This document shows, piece by piece, positions 10,711 to 21,854 of a DNA stretch of 64,000 nt (its first letter is position 1; the number at the start of each line of letters is the position of its first letter). The notes beneath the pieces were generated by a model that saw nothing but the letters and a program-made list of their open reading frames with translations, was not told the origin of the DNA and did not search any database. The DNA comes from an uncultured Pelagibacteraceae bacterium (lineage in GTDB: Bacteria > Pseudomonadota > Alphaproteobacteria > Pelagibacterales > Pelagibacteraceae): NCBI GenBank assembly GCA_902589725.1, contig CACITU010000005.1, positions 1 to 64,000 on the forward strand. The letters are read 5' to 3'. A program made the translations under genes and the position numbers.

Positions 10711-11753
10711 TGTCTAGTCAAAAAAATCCAGGTCATAACAGTAAAAGAGATTTCTTAAAAAATCCTGTTGAACATATCGATATAACTTCTTTTGATAGTA
10801 GAAAAATTATTTCCTCAATGGAAAAAATGTCATTTGTTTCTAGAGAAACTGCAAATGCTGCTAATATTTATAACGAGATGCTTAAAGATAAAGATTGTAC
10901 AATTTTCCTTACTTTAGCGGGATCTACTTCGGCAGCTGGATGTATGAACATTTATAAAGATTTAGTTAAATATAATATGGTAGATGCAATCGTTGCAACA
11001 GGTGCCTCAATAGTAGATATGGATTTTTTTGAAGCTCTTGGTTTTAAGCATTATCAAGGTTCACAATTTCAAGATGATACTGAGCTTAGGAATAACTATA
11101 TAGATAGAATTTACGATACTTACATAGATGAGGAAGAGCTTCAAATGTGTGATAAAATCATATGTGAAATCGCTAATAACTTAGAAGCGAGAAGCTATAC
11201 CTCAAGAGAATTCATTTATGAAATGGGAAAATATTTAAAAAATAACTCAAAGAAAAAAGACTCTTTAATTGAAACTGCTTTTGATAACAATGTTCCTATT
11301 TTTTGCCCTGCTTTTACTGACTCGAGTGCAGGATTCGGGCTAGTTATGCATCAAGAACAAAATCCAAAAAAACATATGACAATAGATTCAGTTAGAGAAT
11401 TTAGAGAACTAACAGAAATTAAAATCAAATCTAAAGGATCTGGATTATTTATGATTGGTGGTGGTGTGCCAAAAAACTTTATTCAAGATACTGTTATTTG
11501 TGCTGAACTATTAGGAAAAGATGTAGATATGCATAAATATGCTGTTCAAATTACTGTTGCTGATAGTAGAGACGGTGCTTGTAGTAGCTCTACATTAAAA
11601 GAAGCGAGTTCATGGGGTAAAGTAGATGTAGCGAAAGAACAGATGGTGTTTGCGGAGGCAACTAGTGTTTTACCATTAATTGCTAGTGATGCTTATCATA
11701 AAGGTGAGTGGAAAAACAGAACAAGAAAAAACTTTACAAAAATTTTTGAATAA
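10710..11753 (+). CDS. Deoxyhypusine synthase-like protein (possible homospermidine/polyamine synthase)
   Basis: DHS fold motifs TLAGSTSAAGCMNIYKDLVKYNMVDAIVATGASIVDMDFFEALG, FCPAFTDSSAGFGLV and GGGVPKNF (candidate active-site Lys). TAATG overlap with the decarboxylase. Confidence 0.85.
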   Translation: MSSQKNPGHNSKRDFLKNPVEHIDITSFDSRKIISSMEKMSFVSRETANAANIYNEMLKDKDCTIFLTLAGSTSAAGCMNIYKDLVKYNMVDAIVATGASIVDMDFFEALGFKHYQGSQFQDDTELRNNYIDRIYDTYIDEEELQMCDKIICEIANNLEARSYTSREFIYEMGKYLKNNSKKKDSLIETAFDNNVPIFCPAFTDSSAGFGLVMHQEQNPKKHMTIDSVREFRELTEIKIKSKGSGLFMIGGGVPKNFIQDTVICAELLGKDVDMHKYAVQITVADSRDGACSSSTLKEASSWGKVDVAKEQMVFAEATSVLPLIASDAYHKGEWKNRTRKNFTKIFE

Positions 11754-11755
11754 AA

Positions 11756-12631
11756 TTGAAATATCTATCAAATAAAAACGGGTTTTTAGGAATTGATAAT
11801 AAATTTAGCTTTAAAGAAAAAGCTGTAATTGTTCCATTTGGTTTAGAAAAAACTGTTAGTTATGGAGGAGGAACAAGAAATGGACCTAAAGAAATTATAA
11901 AAGCATCTCATCAAGTTGAGCTATATGATGAAGAGCTTAACTGCGAACCCTATAAAAAAATAGGTATTAAAACTTTAAAACCATTTAAAATTGATAAAAA
12001 TATCAAAAAAGCACTTAATAAAATCTCAATGATTAATAAAAAAATTTTAGATAAAAAAATTTTTCCAATGACTTTAGGTGGGGAACATTCAATAACATCT
12101 GGATGCATTGTTCCTTTTACTAAAAAATATAAAAATATTTGTCTTTTGCATTTTGATGCTCATGCAGATTTACGTCAAAGCTATAATGGAGAAAAATTTT
12201 CACATGCCTCAGCCATTAGAAGGTGTTTGGATTATAAAAATGTTTCTTTAATTTCATTTGGAATAAGAAACATTTCGGAAAGTGAAATCCCATTTTTAAA
12301 AAAGAATTCTTCAAGAATAAAAATTTTTTGGGCAAAAGATAAAAATAAATGGAATTTGTCTAAATTTAAAAAACTGATTAAAAACAAAACAGTTTATTTA
12401 ACATTCGATGTAGATGGACTAGATTCAAGTATTATGCCTGCAACTGGTACACCTGAACCAGGAGGACTTTTGTGGGACGAAACATTAGATATAATAAGAA
12501 TTGCGGCTAAAAACTCTAAAATTGTTGGTGCAGATATTAACGAACTGTCTCCAATTAAAGGATTTAATTCTTATAATTTTCTTGTTGCAAAATTAGCTTA
12601 TAAAATTTTATCTTATAAATTTTTATATTAA
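11756..12631 (+). CDS. speB: Agmatinase/arginase-family ureohydrolase (SpeB-like)
   Basis: GGEHSITSG, LHFDAHADLR, YLTFDVDGLDSSIMPATGTPEPGG. TTG start. Confidence 0.9.
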   Translation: MKYLSNKNGFLGIDNKFSFKEKAVIVPFGLEKTVSYGGGTRNGPKEIIKASHQVELYDEELNCEPYKKIGIKTLKPFKIDKNIKKALNKISMINKKILDKKIFPMTLGGEHSITSGCIVPFTKKYKNICLLHFDAHADLRQSYNGEKFSHASAIRRCLDYKNVSLISFGIRNISESEIPFLKKNSSRIKIFWAKDKNKWNLSKFKKLIKNKTVYLTFDVDGLDSSIMPATGTPEPGGLLWDETLDIIRIAAKNSKIVGADINELSPIKGFNSYNFLVAKLAYKILSYKFLY

Positions 12632-13185
12632 ACTTTAATTGGTTTAATAATTTTCAATAACATTCTAAATGGTATCAACATTATTATAGCAACTAAAATT
12701 TTAACTGCTAAATCTCCAAGAGATAAAGTAACCCAAGGTACCCCTGTTGCATAAAATGATATTGAGAAAAATAAAAATGTGTCGACTGTTGATCCAATCA
12801 AAGATGAAGTTAGTGGAGCTACAAACCACTCTTTTTTTCTTAATCGATCAAAAATTTGAATGTCTAACAATTGAGCAGTAATAAAAGCTACCCCTGATCC
12901 AATTGCAATTCTAACAGAGATCAAATCTGCAAAATCAGTTGAAAATATCAATGTAAATATAATTCCTATTATAAAGCCCAAATATACAATTTGTCTTGCT
13001 AATAATTTACCATACGATCTATTCGCTAAATCTGTTATTAAAAAAGCTATTGGGTAACTAAAAGCTCCATAAGTTAAAATCTCATTTAATCCATAATAGT
13101 TTATTGGAAACTGAACTAAATAATTAGAAGATACTACAACAACCCCCATCATTATAGATAGAGTGATAAATAATTTGTTCATCAA
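12628..13185 (-). CDS. VUT-family queuosine precursor transporter (YhhQ-like)
   Basis: [38 protein letters not shown]; membrane protein with VUT signature. Confidence 0.85.
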   Translation of the reverse strand: MMNKLFITLSIMMGVVVVSSNYLVQFPINYYGLNEILTYGAFSYPIAFLITDLANRSYGKLLARQIVYLGFIIGIIFTLIFSTDFADLISVRIAIGSGVAFITAQLLDIQIFDRLRKKEWFVAPLTSSLIGSTVDTFLFFSISFYATGVPWVTLSLGDLAVKILVAIIMLIPFRMLLKIIKPIKV

Positions 13186-13493
13186 GCTGATTTAGCTAAA
13201 GGTTTCTTTTTAAAAGGGGATTTAATTAAAACTACTTTTTTTAACTTTTTTAATCTAGGAGATAAATTTTTATTTTTTACAGTTTTTAAAAATTCATCAA
13301 AACTACCTTTTTTGTCAACTGACCTTACACCTGAATTGCTTACAGTAAGTTTTAAACTTCTTCCTGTAAGCTCACTAGTAAATTTTACTTTTTTTAGATT
13401 AGGTAAAAATCTTCTTTTAGTCTTATTGTTAGCATGACTAACATTATGACCCTTCATTGGAATTTTACCGGTAAGTTCGCATTTTTTTGACAT
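13182..13493 (-). CDS. rpmB: 50S ribosomal protein L28
   Basis: [35 protein letters not shown]. The listed longer ORF runs into pyrD, so ATG 13493 is preferred. Confidence 0.95.
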   Translation of the reverse strand: MSKKCELTGKIPMKGHNVSHANNKTKRRFLPNLKKVKFTSELTGRSLKLTVSNSGVRSVDKKGSFDEFLKTVKNKNLSPRLKKLKKVVLIKSPFKKKPLAKSA

Positions 13494-13545
13494 AATAACA
13501 GTGCCTATATAAGGGGAGATATTGAAGGCGTCAAGTTTAATACAT

Positions 13546-14598
13546 TTAAGAAACAGTTTTATTTCCAACAATTTCTGTGAAATTTTTGACACCATCTCTG
13601 ATTAGTAATTCTTTTAGGTCTTTTTTAATCATACCAGCAATATTGGGTCCTTGAAATACCATTCCAGTATACAACTGAACATAATCAGCTCCTAATAAAA
13701 ACTTATCATAAGCTGCTTTACCTGAGTCAACGCCACCTACTCCAATTATTTTAATTTTACCTTTTATTAAATTATAGAACTTACTTATTAAAAGATTTGA
13801 TTTTTTTTCAATAGGTTTTCCAGATAAACCACCTTTTTGATGTCTCTGTATATTTTGAAGTGTTTCCCTAGAAGCTTCAGACGTATTTGAAATTATTATT
13901 GCGCTTATTTCATTTTCTAAAAGTATTTCTGAAATTAAGTCAATTTGATTTTCGCTTATATCTGGTGAAATCTTTACAGCTACAGGAATTTCAGATTTTA
14001 ATTGTTTTTTTTTCTCTGTGATAGATTTTAATAGCTCTTTCAATTTATTCTCATCATGAAAATTTCTAAGATTTTCAGTATTTGGTGAAGAAATATTAAT
14101 TGTTATATAATCTGCAACTTCAGAAAATTTTTCTAATCCAATTAGATAATCATTCAATCTATCATTAGAATCCTTGTTTGGACCTACGTTTACACCTAGT
14201 ACACCTAGTTTTTTATTAGATTTTATTCTGTTTAATATTGTATCTGATCCATGGTTGTTAAAACCTAACCTATTAATTAATGCTTGATCTTCTACCAATC
14301 TAAACACTCTTGGTTTTTCATTCCCATATTGTTTTAATGGTGTAACCGTACCTACTTCAACAAATCCAAAACCTAACTTAAATAAAGGGTTGTATACCTC
14401 GGCATTCTTATCGAAACCTGCCGCGATACCTATAGGATTATCAAGATTTATATTAAATAGTTTTGTTTTTAAAATAGGATCATTTTTGTTTTCATCAAAT
14501 ATATTTGAAACTAAATTAAGTTTGAGTGATTGAATTGCTAAAAAATGTGCTTTTTCAGGATCTATTTTAAATATTAATGTTCTTAAATTAGAATACAT
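13546..14598 (-). CDS. pyrD: Dihydroorotate dehydrogenase (quinone), class 2
   Basis: [60 protein letters not shown]. Confidence 0.97.
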   Translation of the reverse strand: MYSNLRTLIFKIDPEKAHFLAIQSLKLNLVSNIFDENKNDPILKTKLFNINLDNPIGIAAGFDKNAEVYNPLFKLGFGFVEVGTVTPLKQYGNEKPRVFRLVEDQALINRLGFNNHGSDTILNRIKSNKKLGVLGVNVGPNKDSNDRLNDYLIGLEKFSEVADYITINISSPNTENLRNFHDENKLKELLKSITEKKKQLKSEIPVAVKISPDISENQIDLISEILLENEISAIIISNTSEASRETLQNIQRHQKGGLSGKPIEKKSNLLISKFYNLIKGKIKIIGVGGVDSGKAAYDKFLLGADYVQLYTGMVFQGPNIAGMIKKDLKELLIRDGVKNFTEIVGNKTVS

Positions 14599-16160
14599 TA
14601 TTTCAATTTACTAATTATCAACTCTTTTGTTTCGTTAACACCGAAAAAACTTATAAAAAAACCCATTCTAGGTCCATTTTCATCTCCAAATACCACTTCA
14701 TAAATTAATTTAAACCAATCTCTTAAGTTTTCTGCATACCCATTCTCTTTACCTGTTGAATATATTAATGTTTGTATATCCTCAGGAGACATCTGATCAT
14801 TACATTGTTCTAAAGTTTTAACTAAAGCTTGTAGAGCTAATTTTTCATTTTCAGATGGATTTTTATATTTTTTTTGAGCCTTAATTACGTCATTAAAATA
14901 CTTGATTGCATAACCAACTAGTCCATCAAAAATTGGAAAGTTTTTTTCATAAATGTTAGATTTATATTTTTTAACAAACTTCCATAGTAAATCTTTGTTA
15001 TCAGCATTGCTTGTTTCAACTAAATTCAACAACATAGAAAAAGACATAATCATTTCTTCTTTTGGAATATTGCCATTATGAACATGCCAAACAGGATTCA
15101 TTACCAATTGTTGTTCTGTTTGTTTTTTTGATTTTTCAATATTATCAAGGTACTCATCTACAGCTTTTGGTACTATTTCATTATAAAGTTTTTTAGCTCT
15201 TTTTGGATTTTGATACATGTATAAAGATAAGCTTTCAGGTGAGGCATATTTTAACCACTGGTCGATGGTAATACCATTTCCTTTTGATTTTGAAATTTTT
15301 TCACCTTTTTCATCAAGAAATAATTCATAAGCAAATCCAGATGGATGTTTTTTACCAATTAAATTTATAATTTTAGTTGATAAAATTGCACTCTCAATAA
15401 GGTCTTTTCCATACATTTCAAAATCTATATCTAGAGCATACCATCTCATTGCCCAATCAACTTTCCATTGTAATTTACAATTTCCATCCAAAATACTAGC
15501 TTCTAATTTTTTACCCTTATTATTAAAAATTATTTTAGAATTTTTTTTGTCAATTTCTATAACTGGAATTTCGAGAACATGACCTGTATCTGGACAAATA
15601 GGTAAAAAAGGACAGTAAGTTTGTTGACGTTCTTTGCCTAAAGTTGGAAGTATAATATTCATTATACCATCATAGTTTTCTAAAATAATTTTTAAAGTTG
15701 GGTTGAAAAAACCACCTTTGTATAAAGATGTTGAGCTTTTAAAACTGTATTTAAAATTAAAACTATTTAAAAAATCTTTTAACATTTCATTATTATGTTC
15801 TCCAAAACTTGCAAATTTTTCAAATGGATCTGGAACTTGTGTTAATGGTTTATGTAGGTTTTTATTTAGCAATTCCTGATTAGGAACATTATCGGGAACT
15901 TTTCTTAGACCATCCATATCATCAGAGAAAGTAATTATTTCTGCTGGTAAATCCGTAATTTGTTTTAAAGCATTAACCATCATTGAGGTCCTTGCAACTT
16001 CTCCAAATGTTCCGATATGAGGAAGCCCACTTGGGCCATATCCTGTTTGAAGAGTAATTTTACCTTTTTTATCAATAAATGATTTTCTCTCACGAAGCAT
16101 TTTTTTTGCTTCAACGAAAGGCCAAGCACTTGTTTTATCTAAAATTTCTTTTTTAATCAC
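14598..16160 (-). CDS. lysK: Lysyl-tRNA synthetase, class I
   Basis: HIGH-like LQTGYGPSGLPHIGTFGEVARTSMM and KISKSKGNGITIDQWL. Confidence 0.95.
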   Translation of the reverse strand: MIKKEILDKTSAWPFVEAKKMLRERKSFIDKKGKITLQTGYGPSGLPHIGTFGEVARTSMMVNALKQITDLPAEIITFSDDMDGLRKVPDNVPNQELLNKNLHKPLTQVPDPFEKFASFGEHNNEMLKDFLNSFNFKYSFKSSTSLYKGGFFNPTLKIILENYDGIMNIILPTLGKERQQTYCPFLPICPDTGHVLEIPVIEIDKKNSKIIFNNKGKKLEASILDGNCKLQWKVDWAMRWYALDIDFEMYGKDLIESAILSTKIINLIGKKHPSGFAYELFLDEKGEKISKSKGNGITIDQWLKYASPESLSLYMYQNPKRAKKLYNEIVPKAVDEYLDNIEKSKKQTEQQLVMNPVWHVHNGNIPKEEMIMSFSMLLNLVETSNADNKDLLWKFVKKYKSNIYEKNFPIFDGLVGYAIKYFNDVIKAQKKYKNPSENEKLALQALVKTLEQCNDQMSPEDIQTLIYSTGKENGYAENLRDWFKLIYEVVFGDENGPRMGFFISFFGVNETKELIISKLK

Positions 16161-16251
16161 GAATATATCTTTTATAAAAATCTTAAATTGGCGATTTTAT
16201 TAATTCTTATAGAGTTGAAATTTATTTACCATAAAATAATGTTCTTTCAAA

Positions 16252-17691
16252 ATGTCTAATTATAAAACTGTTTTTTTTACACTTGGAATTTTGCAAATAA
16301 TTTTAGGGATCTCAATGTTCATCCCTATAATTGCTCAATTTATTTATTCTGAAATAGATTCATCATTTTTTGGTGCATCTATTGTGACAATAATTTTTGG
16401 ATCATTATTTTTTCTTTCAAATCTAGACCACGACAAAAAGTTAAATTTACAACAAGCTTTTTTATTAACCGCTTTGTCTTGGTTAAGTATTGCTATTTTT
16501 GGATCTTTACCATTTATATTTTCGACTATGGAGCTTTCAATTACTGATGCTTTTTTTGAGAGTATGTCAGGAATTACAACGACTGGATCTACAATTATTT
16601 CTAATTTAGAGAATACACCAAAAGGAATTTTGTTATGGAGAGCATTGCTTCAATGGTTGGGAGGAATTGGTATTATTGTAATGGCAATTACTTTAATGCC
16701 CATAATGAATGTTGGTGGTATGCAATTGTTCAAAATTTCTAGTAACGACTCATCTGAAAAAATTCTTCCTAAATCAAAAGAAATAGCTTTACGACTAATT
16801 TATATTTACTCAGGATTAACAGGTATTTGCGCATTTTCATATTGGTTATTTGGCATGGGAAAATTTGATAGTTTAACCCATTCAATGACAACAATAGCAA
16901 CTGGTGGATTTTCAAATTACAATCAATCCATAGGATACTTTAATAGTGTGCCTATAGAAATATCCTCAATGATTTTTATAGTTTTAGGAAGTATTCCTTT
17001 TATTGCATATATTAAATTCATAAGTGGAAATAAAAAAATATTTTTGAATGATATCCAGATTAGAACATTTATTAAAATAATAATTGTAAGTGTTATTATA
17101 TTATCAATTTATTTGTTTTTTAATAATATCGAAAATTTTAGCTTAAGATCTGTTTTTTTTAATACCATTTCAATATTAACTGGCACAGGTTATGTAAATG
17201 CTGAATTTGATAGCTGGGGAAGTTTTCCCATAACTATATTTCTTGTTCTCATGTTTATAGGTGGTTGTGCTGGATCCACTACTTGTGGAGTGAAGATTTT
17301 TAGAATTCAAATATTATATTTATTTATATTAAATCAATTAAAAAAAATTATTTACCCAAAGGGAGTATTTGTAATTAAATATGACCAAGGATCAGTAGAT
17401 GATAAATTTATTGCATCAATTATTTCATTTATCTATTTTTATTTTGTTATATTTTTTATTTTAGCTGCATTATTATCGTTAACTGGTTTAGATTTTATTA
17501 CTGCTATTTCTGGAGCCGCAACATCAATATCAAATGTTGGTCCTGGATTGGGTCCTATTATTGGGCCTAATGGAGATTTTTCAGCTTTACCAGACATTTC
17601 AAAATGGATCTTAACTGTAGGTATGATTTTAGGTAGACTTGAGTTATTTGCGATATTAGTATTGTTCTTACCATCTTTTTGGAGAAATTAA
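16252..17691 (+). CDS. trkH: Trk potassium uptake membrane subunit TrkH
   Basis: Multi-TM with SMSGITTTGSTI, TTIATGGFSNYNQSIGYF, FIGGCAGSTTCGVKIFRI, GAATSISNVGPGLGPIIGP. Confidence 0.93.
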   Translation: MSNYKTVFFTLGILQIILGISMFIPIIAQFIYSEIDSSFFGASIVTIIFGSLFFLSNLDHDKKLNLQQAFLLTALSWLSIAIFGSLPFIFSTMELSITDAFFESMSGITTTGSTIISNLENTPKGILLWRALLQWLGGIGIIVMAITLMPIMNVGGMQLFKISSNDSSEKILPKSKEIALRLIYIYSGLTGICAFSYWLFGMGKFDSLTHSMTTIATGGFSNYNQSIGYFNSVPIEISSMIFIVLGSIPFIAYIKFISGNKKIFLNDIQIRTFIKIIIVSVIILSIYLFFNNIENFSLRSVFFNTISILTGTGYVNAEFDSWGSFPITIFLVLMFIGGCAGSTTCGVKIFRIQILYLFILNQLKKIIYPKGVFVIKYDQGSVDDKFIASIISFIYFYFVIFFILAALLSLTGLDFITAISGAATSISNVGPGLGPIIGPNGDFSALPDISKWILTVGMILGRLELFAILVLFLPSFWRN

Positions 17692-17693
17692 TT

Positions 17694-19070
17694 ATGGATC
17701 AAATTAAAAAACAATCATGGCTTAACTCTCTATCAGTTTACAAGGATATACGTATGGTAAGAATTCTTTTATTGGGTTCAATAAGTGGATTCCCTTGGGT
17801 ATTGATTGCAAGCAGTTTAAGTCTATGGCTCAAAGAGGAAGGTCTTAGTAGATCAACAATTGGGTGGGCAGGACTAATTTTTGGAGTATACGCCTTCAAT
17901 TATTTATGGGCTCCTATTGTAGATAGAATTCAAATTCCAATACTAACAAAAAAACTAGGTCATAGAAGAGGCTGGATAGTTTTTATGCAACTTATTATTT
18001 TAGTAAGTTTAATAGTTTGGAGCATAATAAATCCTACGGAAAATTTAGCATTATTAATTTCAGTTGGATTAATTATTGCTATTGCATCAGCTACACAAGA
18101 TATAACTGTAGATGCTTTAAGAATTGAACAAATAAATGAAAATGAGGGAAAATCTATGGCTGCTGGTGCAGCTATGGCTGTTGTTGGATGGTGGACTGGC
18201 TATAAGTTAGGAGGAGTTGTTGCTTTGTTTACAGCTGAATATTTTGAAAATTTAGGTGTTACAGATTATTGGCAAGCTACTTTTTTGGTTCTAGGTATTT
18301 TAATTATTTTAATGAACATAGGGTTAATGTTTGTTCATGAACCAATTGAGACAGATAGACAAGCAAAACAAAGAGAGACAGACAAATTGATAGAGGGAAA
18401 ACTTGGTACTAGCAATATAATTACAAACTTTATTGCTTATATTACGGGAACCATTGGTGGTCCTATCATCAGTTTTTTTAAAAAGAATGGTTTTGCTATT
18501 GCACTAGGAATTTTGGGCTTTGTCTTCTTGTTTAAAATAGGTGAAGCTTTCATGGGAAGAATGTCTATTGTCTTTTATAAAGAAATAGGATTTTCCAAGG
18601 GTCAAATTGCGATTTATTCAAAAGGACTTGGTTGGATAACAACAGTTGTGTTTACATTATTAGGTGGAGTAATGGCTATGAGAGCTGGAACAATTAAAAC
18701 AATGTTCTTCGCCGGAGGACTAATGGCTTTAACAAATCTTTTATTTGCAGTTTTAGCATGGACTGGAAAATCAGAAATTCTATTCGCAATTGCTGTAATA
18801 GCTGATGATATTACAGCTGCTTTTGCAACTGTGGCTTTTGTTGCATTTATATCATTACTAGTTGATAGAACTTATACAGCTACACAATATGCACTACTCG
18901 CTTCAATTGGTACTGCTGGTCGAACCACTTTAGCTTCATCTTCTGGAGCTTTGGTTGACTGGTTAAATGGAGATTGGGGAACATTTTTTGTTTTAACAAC
19001 TATAATGGTAATACCTTCATTAATCTGTTTGTGGGTGATAAAAAATAAAATTAAAATTGGTGCAAAATAA
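17694..19070 (+). CDS. ampG: MFS permease, AmpG-like muropeptide transporter
   Basis: GSISGFPWVLIASSLSLWLKEEGLSRSTIGWAGLIFGVYAFNYLWAPIVDR; AmpG-type MFS. Confidence 0.85.
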   Translation: MDQIKKQSWLNSLSVYKDIRMVRILLLGSISGFPWVLIASSLSLWLKEEGLSRSTIGWAGLIFGVYAFNYLWAPIVDRIQIPILTKKLGHRRGWIVFMQLIILVSLIVWSIINPTENLALLISVGLIIAIASATQDITVDALRIEQINENEGKSMAAGAAMAVVGWWTGYKLGGVVALFTAEYFENLGVTDYWQATFLVLGILIILMNIGLMFVHEPIETDRQAKQRETDKLIEGKLGTSNIITNFIAYITGTIGGPIISFFKKNGFAIALGILGFVFLFKIGEAFMGRMSIVFYKEIGFSKGQIAIYSKGLGWITTVVFTLLGGVMAMRAGTIKTMFFAGGLMALTNLLFAVLAWTGKSEILFAIAVIADDITAAFATVAFVAFISLLVDRTYTATQYALLASIGTAGRTTLASSSGALVDWLNGDWGTFFVLTTIMVIPSLICLWVIKNKIKIGAK

Positions 19071-19806
19071 TTTTTATTTCGTAGGTAATTTTTCAAATAT
19101 CCATAAAAAGCCTTCTAAAAAATCTGAAGTTACTTCACAAATTATCTATGGTGAGAAATTCAAAATTTTATCAAAAAATAAAAGTTGGATTAAAATTAAA
19201 GCTTTATTTGATAATTATGAGGGGTTTATAAAAAATTCAAAATATATAAAGAAATTTACACCATTGTATAAAGTTAGCGTTCTCAAAGCTAAAATTTTTA
19301 ATAAACCAGGAATCACATCAAACAGTTGGCTTCCACTTGCATCTAAATTATGTGTTTTAGCACATAATAAAAATTATATAAAAATTGAAAAAAATAAATG
19401 GATTAAAAAAAAAGATATTAAAAAATTAAATCATAAAGATTTTAACTTTGTAAGAGTATTTAAAAAATTTTTAAATGTGAAATATGTATGGGGAGGCAAA
19501 ACATTTAAAGGTATTGACTGTTCAGCTTTATTACAAATATTTTTTATGTATAATAATTCTTTCTACCCAAGAGATACTAAGGATCAGATCAAATATGCAA
19601 AAATAAAATCAAAAAAAAGAAAATTCAAAAAAGGAGATATTATTTTTTGGAAAGGTCATGTTGCTGTATGTTTAAATTCCAGACAACTAATTCATGCGTA
19701 TGGACCAGAAAAAAAAGTGATTATTATGCCAATTATAGAAACAATCAATAGGATTCAAAGAACTGCTAACCTAGAGGTAAAAAAAGTATCTAGAATAAAA
19801 TATTAA
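19057..19806 (+). CDS. NlpC/P60-family cell-wall hydrolase with SH3-like N-terminus
   Basis: KYVWGGKTFKGIDCSALLQIFF catalytic Cys motif, GDIIFWKGHVAVCL His motif. Confidence 0.88.
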   Translation: MVQNNFYFVGNFSNIHKKPSKKSEVTSQIIYGEKFKILSKNKSWIKIKALFDNYEGFIKNSKYIKKFTPLYKVSVLKAKIFNKPGITSNSWLPLASKLCVLAHNKNYIKIEKNKWIKKKDIKKLNHKDFNFVRVFKKFLNVKYVWGGKTFKGIDCSALLQIFFMYNNSFYPRDTKDQIKYAKIKSKKRKFKKGDIIFWKGHVAVCLNSRQLIHAYGPEKKVIIMPIIETINRIQRTANLEVKKVSRIKY

Positions 19807-20699
19807 TTTCTTCCAAAGTCAGGCTTGTCTATATCTTGTTTCAATTTGATGATTTTTGACCTTACTTTTTTAGTCTGAATAAGTTTTTTAACAATAGACT
19901 TATTATTTTTCGAATTAATATCTTTTTTAAATTGATTTAAATTTTTTATAAATAAATTTATCGCTTTTGAAATATTATTTTTATTATTAAAAAAAATGTC
20001 TCGCCACATGATTTCATTAGATGCTGCAATCCTAGAAAAATCTCGTAATCCACCAGCGCTATATTTTATTAACTCATAATTTTGTTTTTTCTCAAAATCT
20101 TGTGCAGATTTCACCAGATTATATGCAATTAAGTGTGGTAAATGACTAGTAATAGAAAAAATTTTATCATGTTTTTCAGCACTCATCACAACTACTTTTG
20201 CTCCAATTTTTTTCCAAAACTTAGTTAGAATATTTATATTATTTTTTTTAATATTTTTTTCTTTAATTATTATGCACCATCTATCGGTAAACATATTTTC
20301 TTTACCATGCTCTGGTCCACTGACCTCTGATCCAGCTATTGGGTGACTTTGAACCCAATGAATACCTTTCTTTAAAAATTTATTTATAATTTTAGAAGTT
20401 TCAATTTTCGAAGAACCAATATCTGTAATCAATGTTTTCGATGGTATAAATTTATTAATTTTTAAAATAATATTTTTGTATTCACTCATTGGTGTACAAA
20501 AAATGATTAAATCAGAATTACTTGTACCTTCTTTTAATGATTTAACAATTGTTCCAGGTAATTTTAATCTTTTTATCTTAGCAATATTTGATTTTGATTT
20601 TTCATAGATGAATATTTTTTTTGCTATTTTTTTTTTGCTAATACGCCTTAATAAAGATGAACCTAATAATCCACAGCCAATAATTAAAATATTTTTCAT
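19803..20699 (-). CDS. tyrA: Prephenate/arogenate dehydrogenase
   Basis: ILIIGCGLLGSSLLRRI Rossmann, HPIAGSEVSGPEHGKENMF, SHLPHLIAYNLV. Confidence 0.93.
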   Translation of the reverse strand: MKNILIIGCGLLGSSLLRRISKKKIAKKIFIYEKSKSNIAKIKRLKLPGTIVKSLKEGTSNSDLIIFCTPMSEYKNIILKINKFIPSKTLITDIGSSKIETSKIINKFLKKGIHWVQSHPIAGSEVSGPEHGKENMFTDRWCIIIKEKNIKKNNINILTKFWKKIGAKVVVMSAEKHDKIFSITSHLPHLIAYNLVKSAQDFEKKQNYELIKYSAGGLRDFSRIAASNEIMWRDIFFNNKNNISKAINLFIKNLNQFKKDINSKNNKSIVKKLIQTKKVRSKIIKLKQDIDKPDFGRN

Positions 20700-21781
20700 C
20701 TTTTTAATATTTGCTTAATAACACTCATAAATTTTAAGTTTTCTTTTTTAGATCCAATAGTTAACCTTAATTTATTCTTTATATGATAACCATCTTCTGT
20801 TGATCTTAAAATAATTCCCTTATTTTTAAGTTTTTCATACAAAAATTTTGCTGAATATCTGCATTTTTCAAAATTAAGTAACAAAAAATTTGCTGAAACT
20901 GAATTTGAAAAAATATTATATGTCTCAAGAAATTTCTTAATTTTTTCAGAATATAATAAATTATGTCTAATCGATTTATTTATGAAAGCTTTATCATTCA
21001 GTGACTCAATGGCAGCTAATTGAGCAATACCATTTACATTAAATGGTGGTTTTATAACATTTAGTGCATCAATTATTTTTTTTGATCCATATCCCCAACC
21101 TACTCTCAGAGAAGCTAATCCAAACATTTTTGAAAAAGTTCTAAGGATGAAAACATTGTTTTTATTTTTAAACAAATCTAAGCCTGAGGTATAATCTTTA
21201 TTTTTCATATATTCTGCATAGGCATCATCTATAACTAGTAAAATTTTTTTATTTAATCTTTTTCTTAATTCTAAAACTTCTTTTTTCGTTAAGTAAGTTC
21301 CTGTAGGATTGTTTGGGTTAGCTATAAACACAATTTTAGTTTTTTTGGTTATATTTTTTAAAATTTCATTTACTGAAACTTTAAAATTAATTTCTTTTGC
21401 AAATACAACTTTTGCACCTACAATTTTTGAGTAAATTCTGTACATTAAAAAACTGTACTCTGGTACCACAACCTCATCTTTTGGGTTTAAAAATAACTGA
21501 CAGAGCATTTGAATAACCTCATCTGAACCAGCTCCACAAATAATTTTCTCAGAATTACATTTATAAGCTTTAGATATTGCTTTTCTTAAACTTTGCGATT
21601 TTCCATCTGGATATTTATCTAAATTCAGATTTTTATTCGATATTATTTTCTTTGCTTTAGGGCTCATACCTAAAGCAGATTCATTTGCAGAAAGCTTAAT
21701 TACGTTCTTTAGTTTCTTAACTTTTGATTTACCAGGTTTATAAGCCTCAATTTTAAATTTTTTGAAATTTGGAGTTATCAT
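20696..21781 (-). CDS. hisC: Histidinol-phosphate/aromatic aminotransferase
   Basis: IKLSANESALGMSPKA, ANPNNPTGTYL, FSKMFGLASLRVGWGYG. Confidence 0.92.
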   Translation of the reverse strand: MITPNFKKFKIEAYKPGKSKVKKLKNVIKLSANESALGMSPKAKKIISNKNLNLDKYPDGKSQSLRKAISKAYKCNSEKIICGAGSDEVIQMLCQLFLNPKDEVVVPEYSFLMYRIYSKIVGAKVVFAKEINFKVSVNEILKNITKKTKIVFIANPNNPTGTYLTKKEVLELRKRLNKKILLVIDDAYAEYMKNKDYTSGLDLFKNKNNVFILRTFSKMFGLASLRVGWGYGSKKIIDALNVIKPPFNVNGIAQLAAIESLNDKAFINKSIRHNLLYSEKIKKFLETYNIFSNSVSANFLLLNFEKCRYSAKFLYEKLKNKGIILRSTEDGYHIKNKLRLTIGSKKENLKFMSVIKQILKR

Positions 21782-21854
21782 TTTTTTTAATTTATGTGCT
21801 CTTTATAGATAAAATTACAAAATTTTATAGAGAATAAGAGGATTTTTTAAAAAA

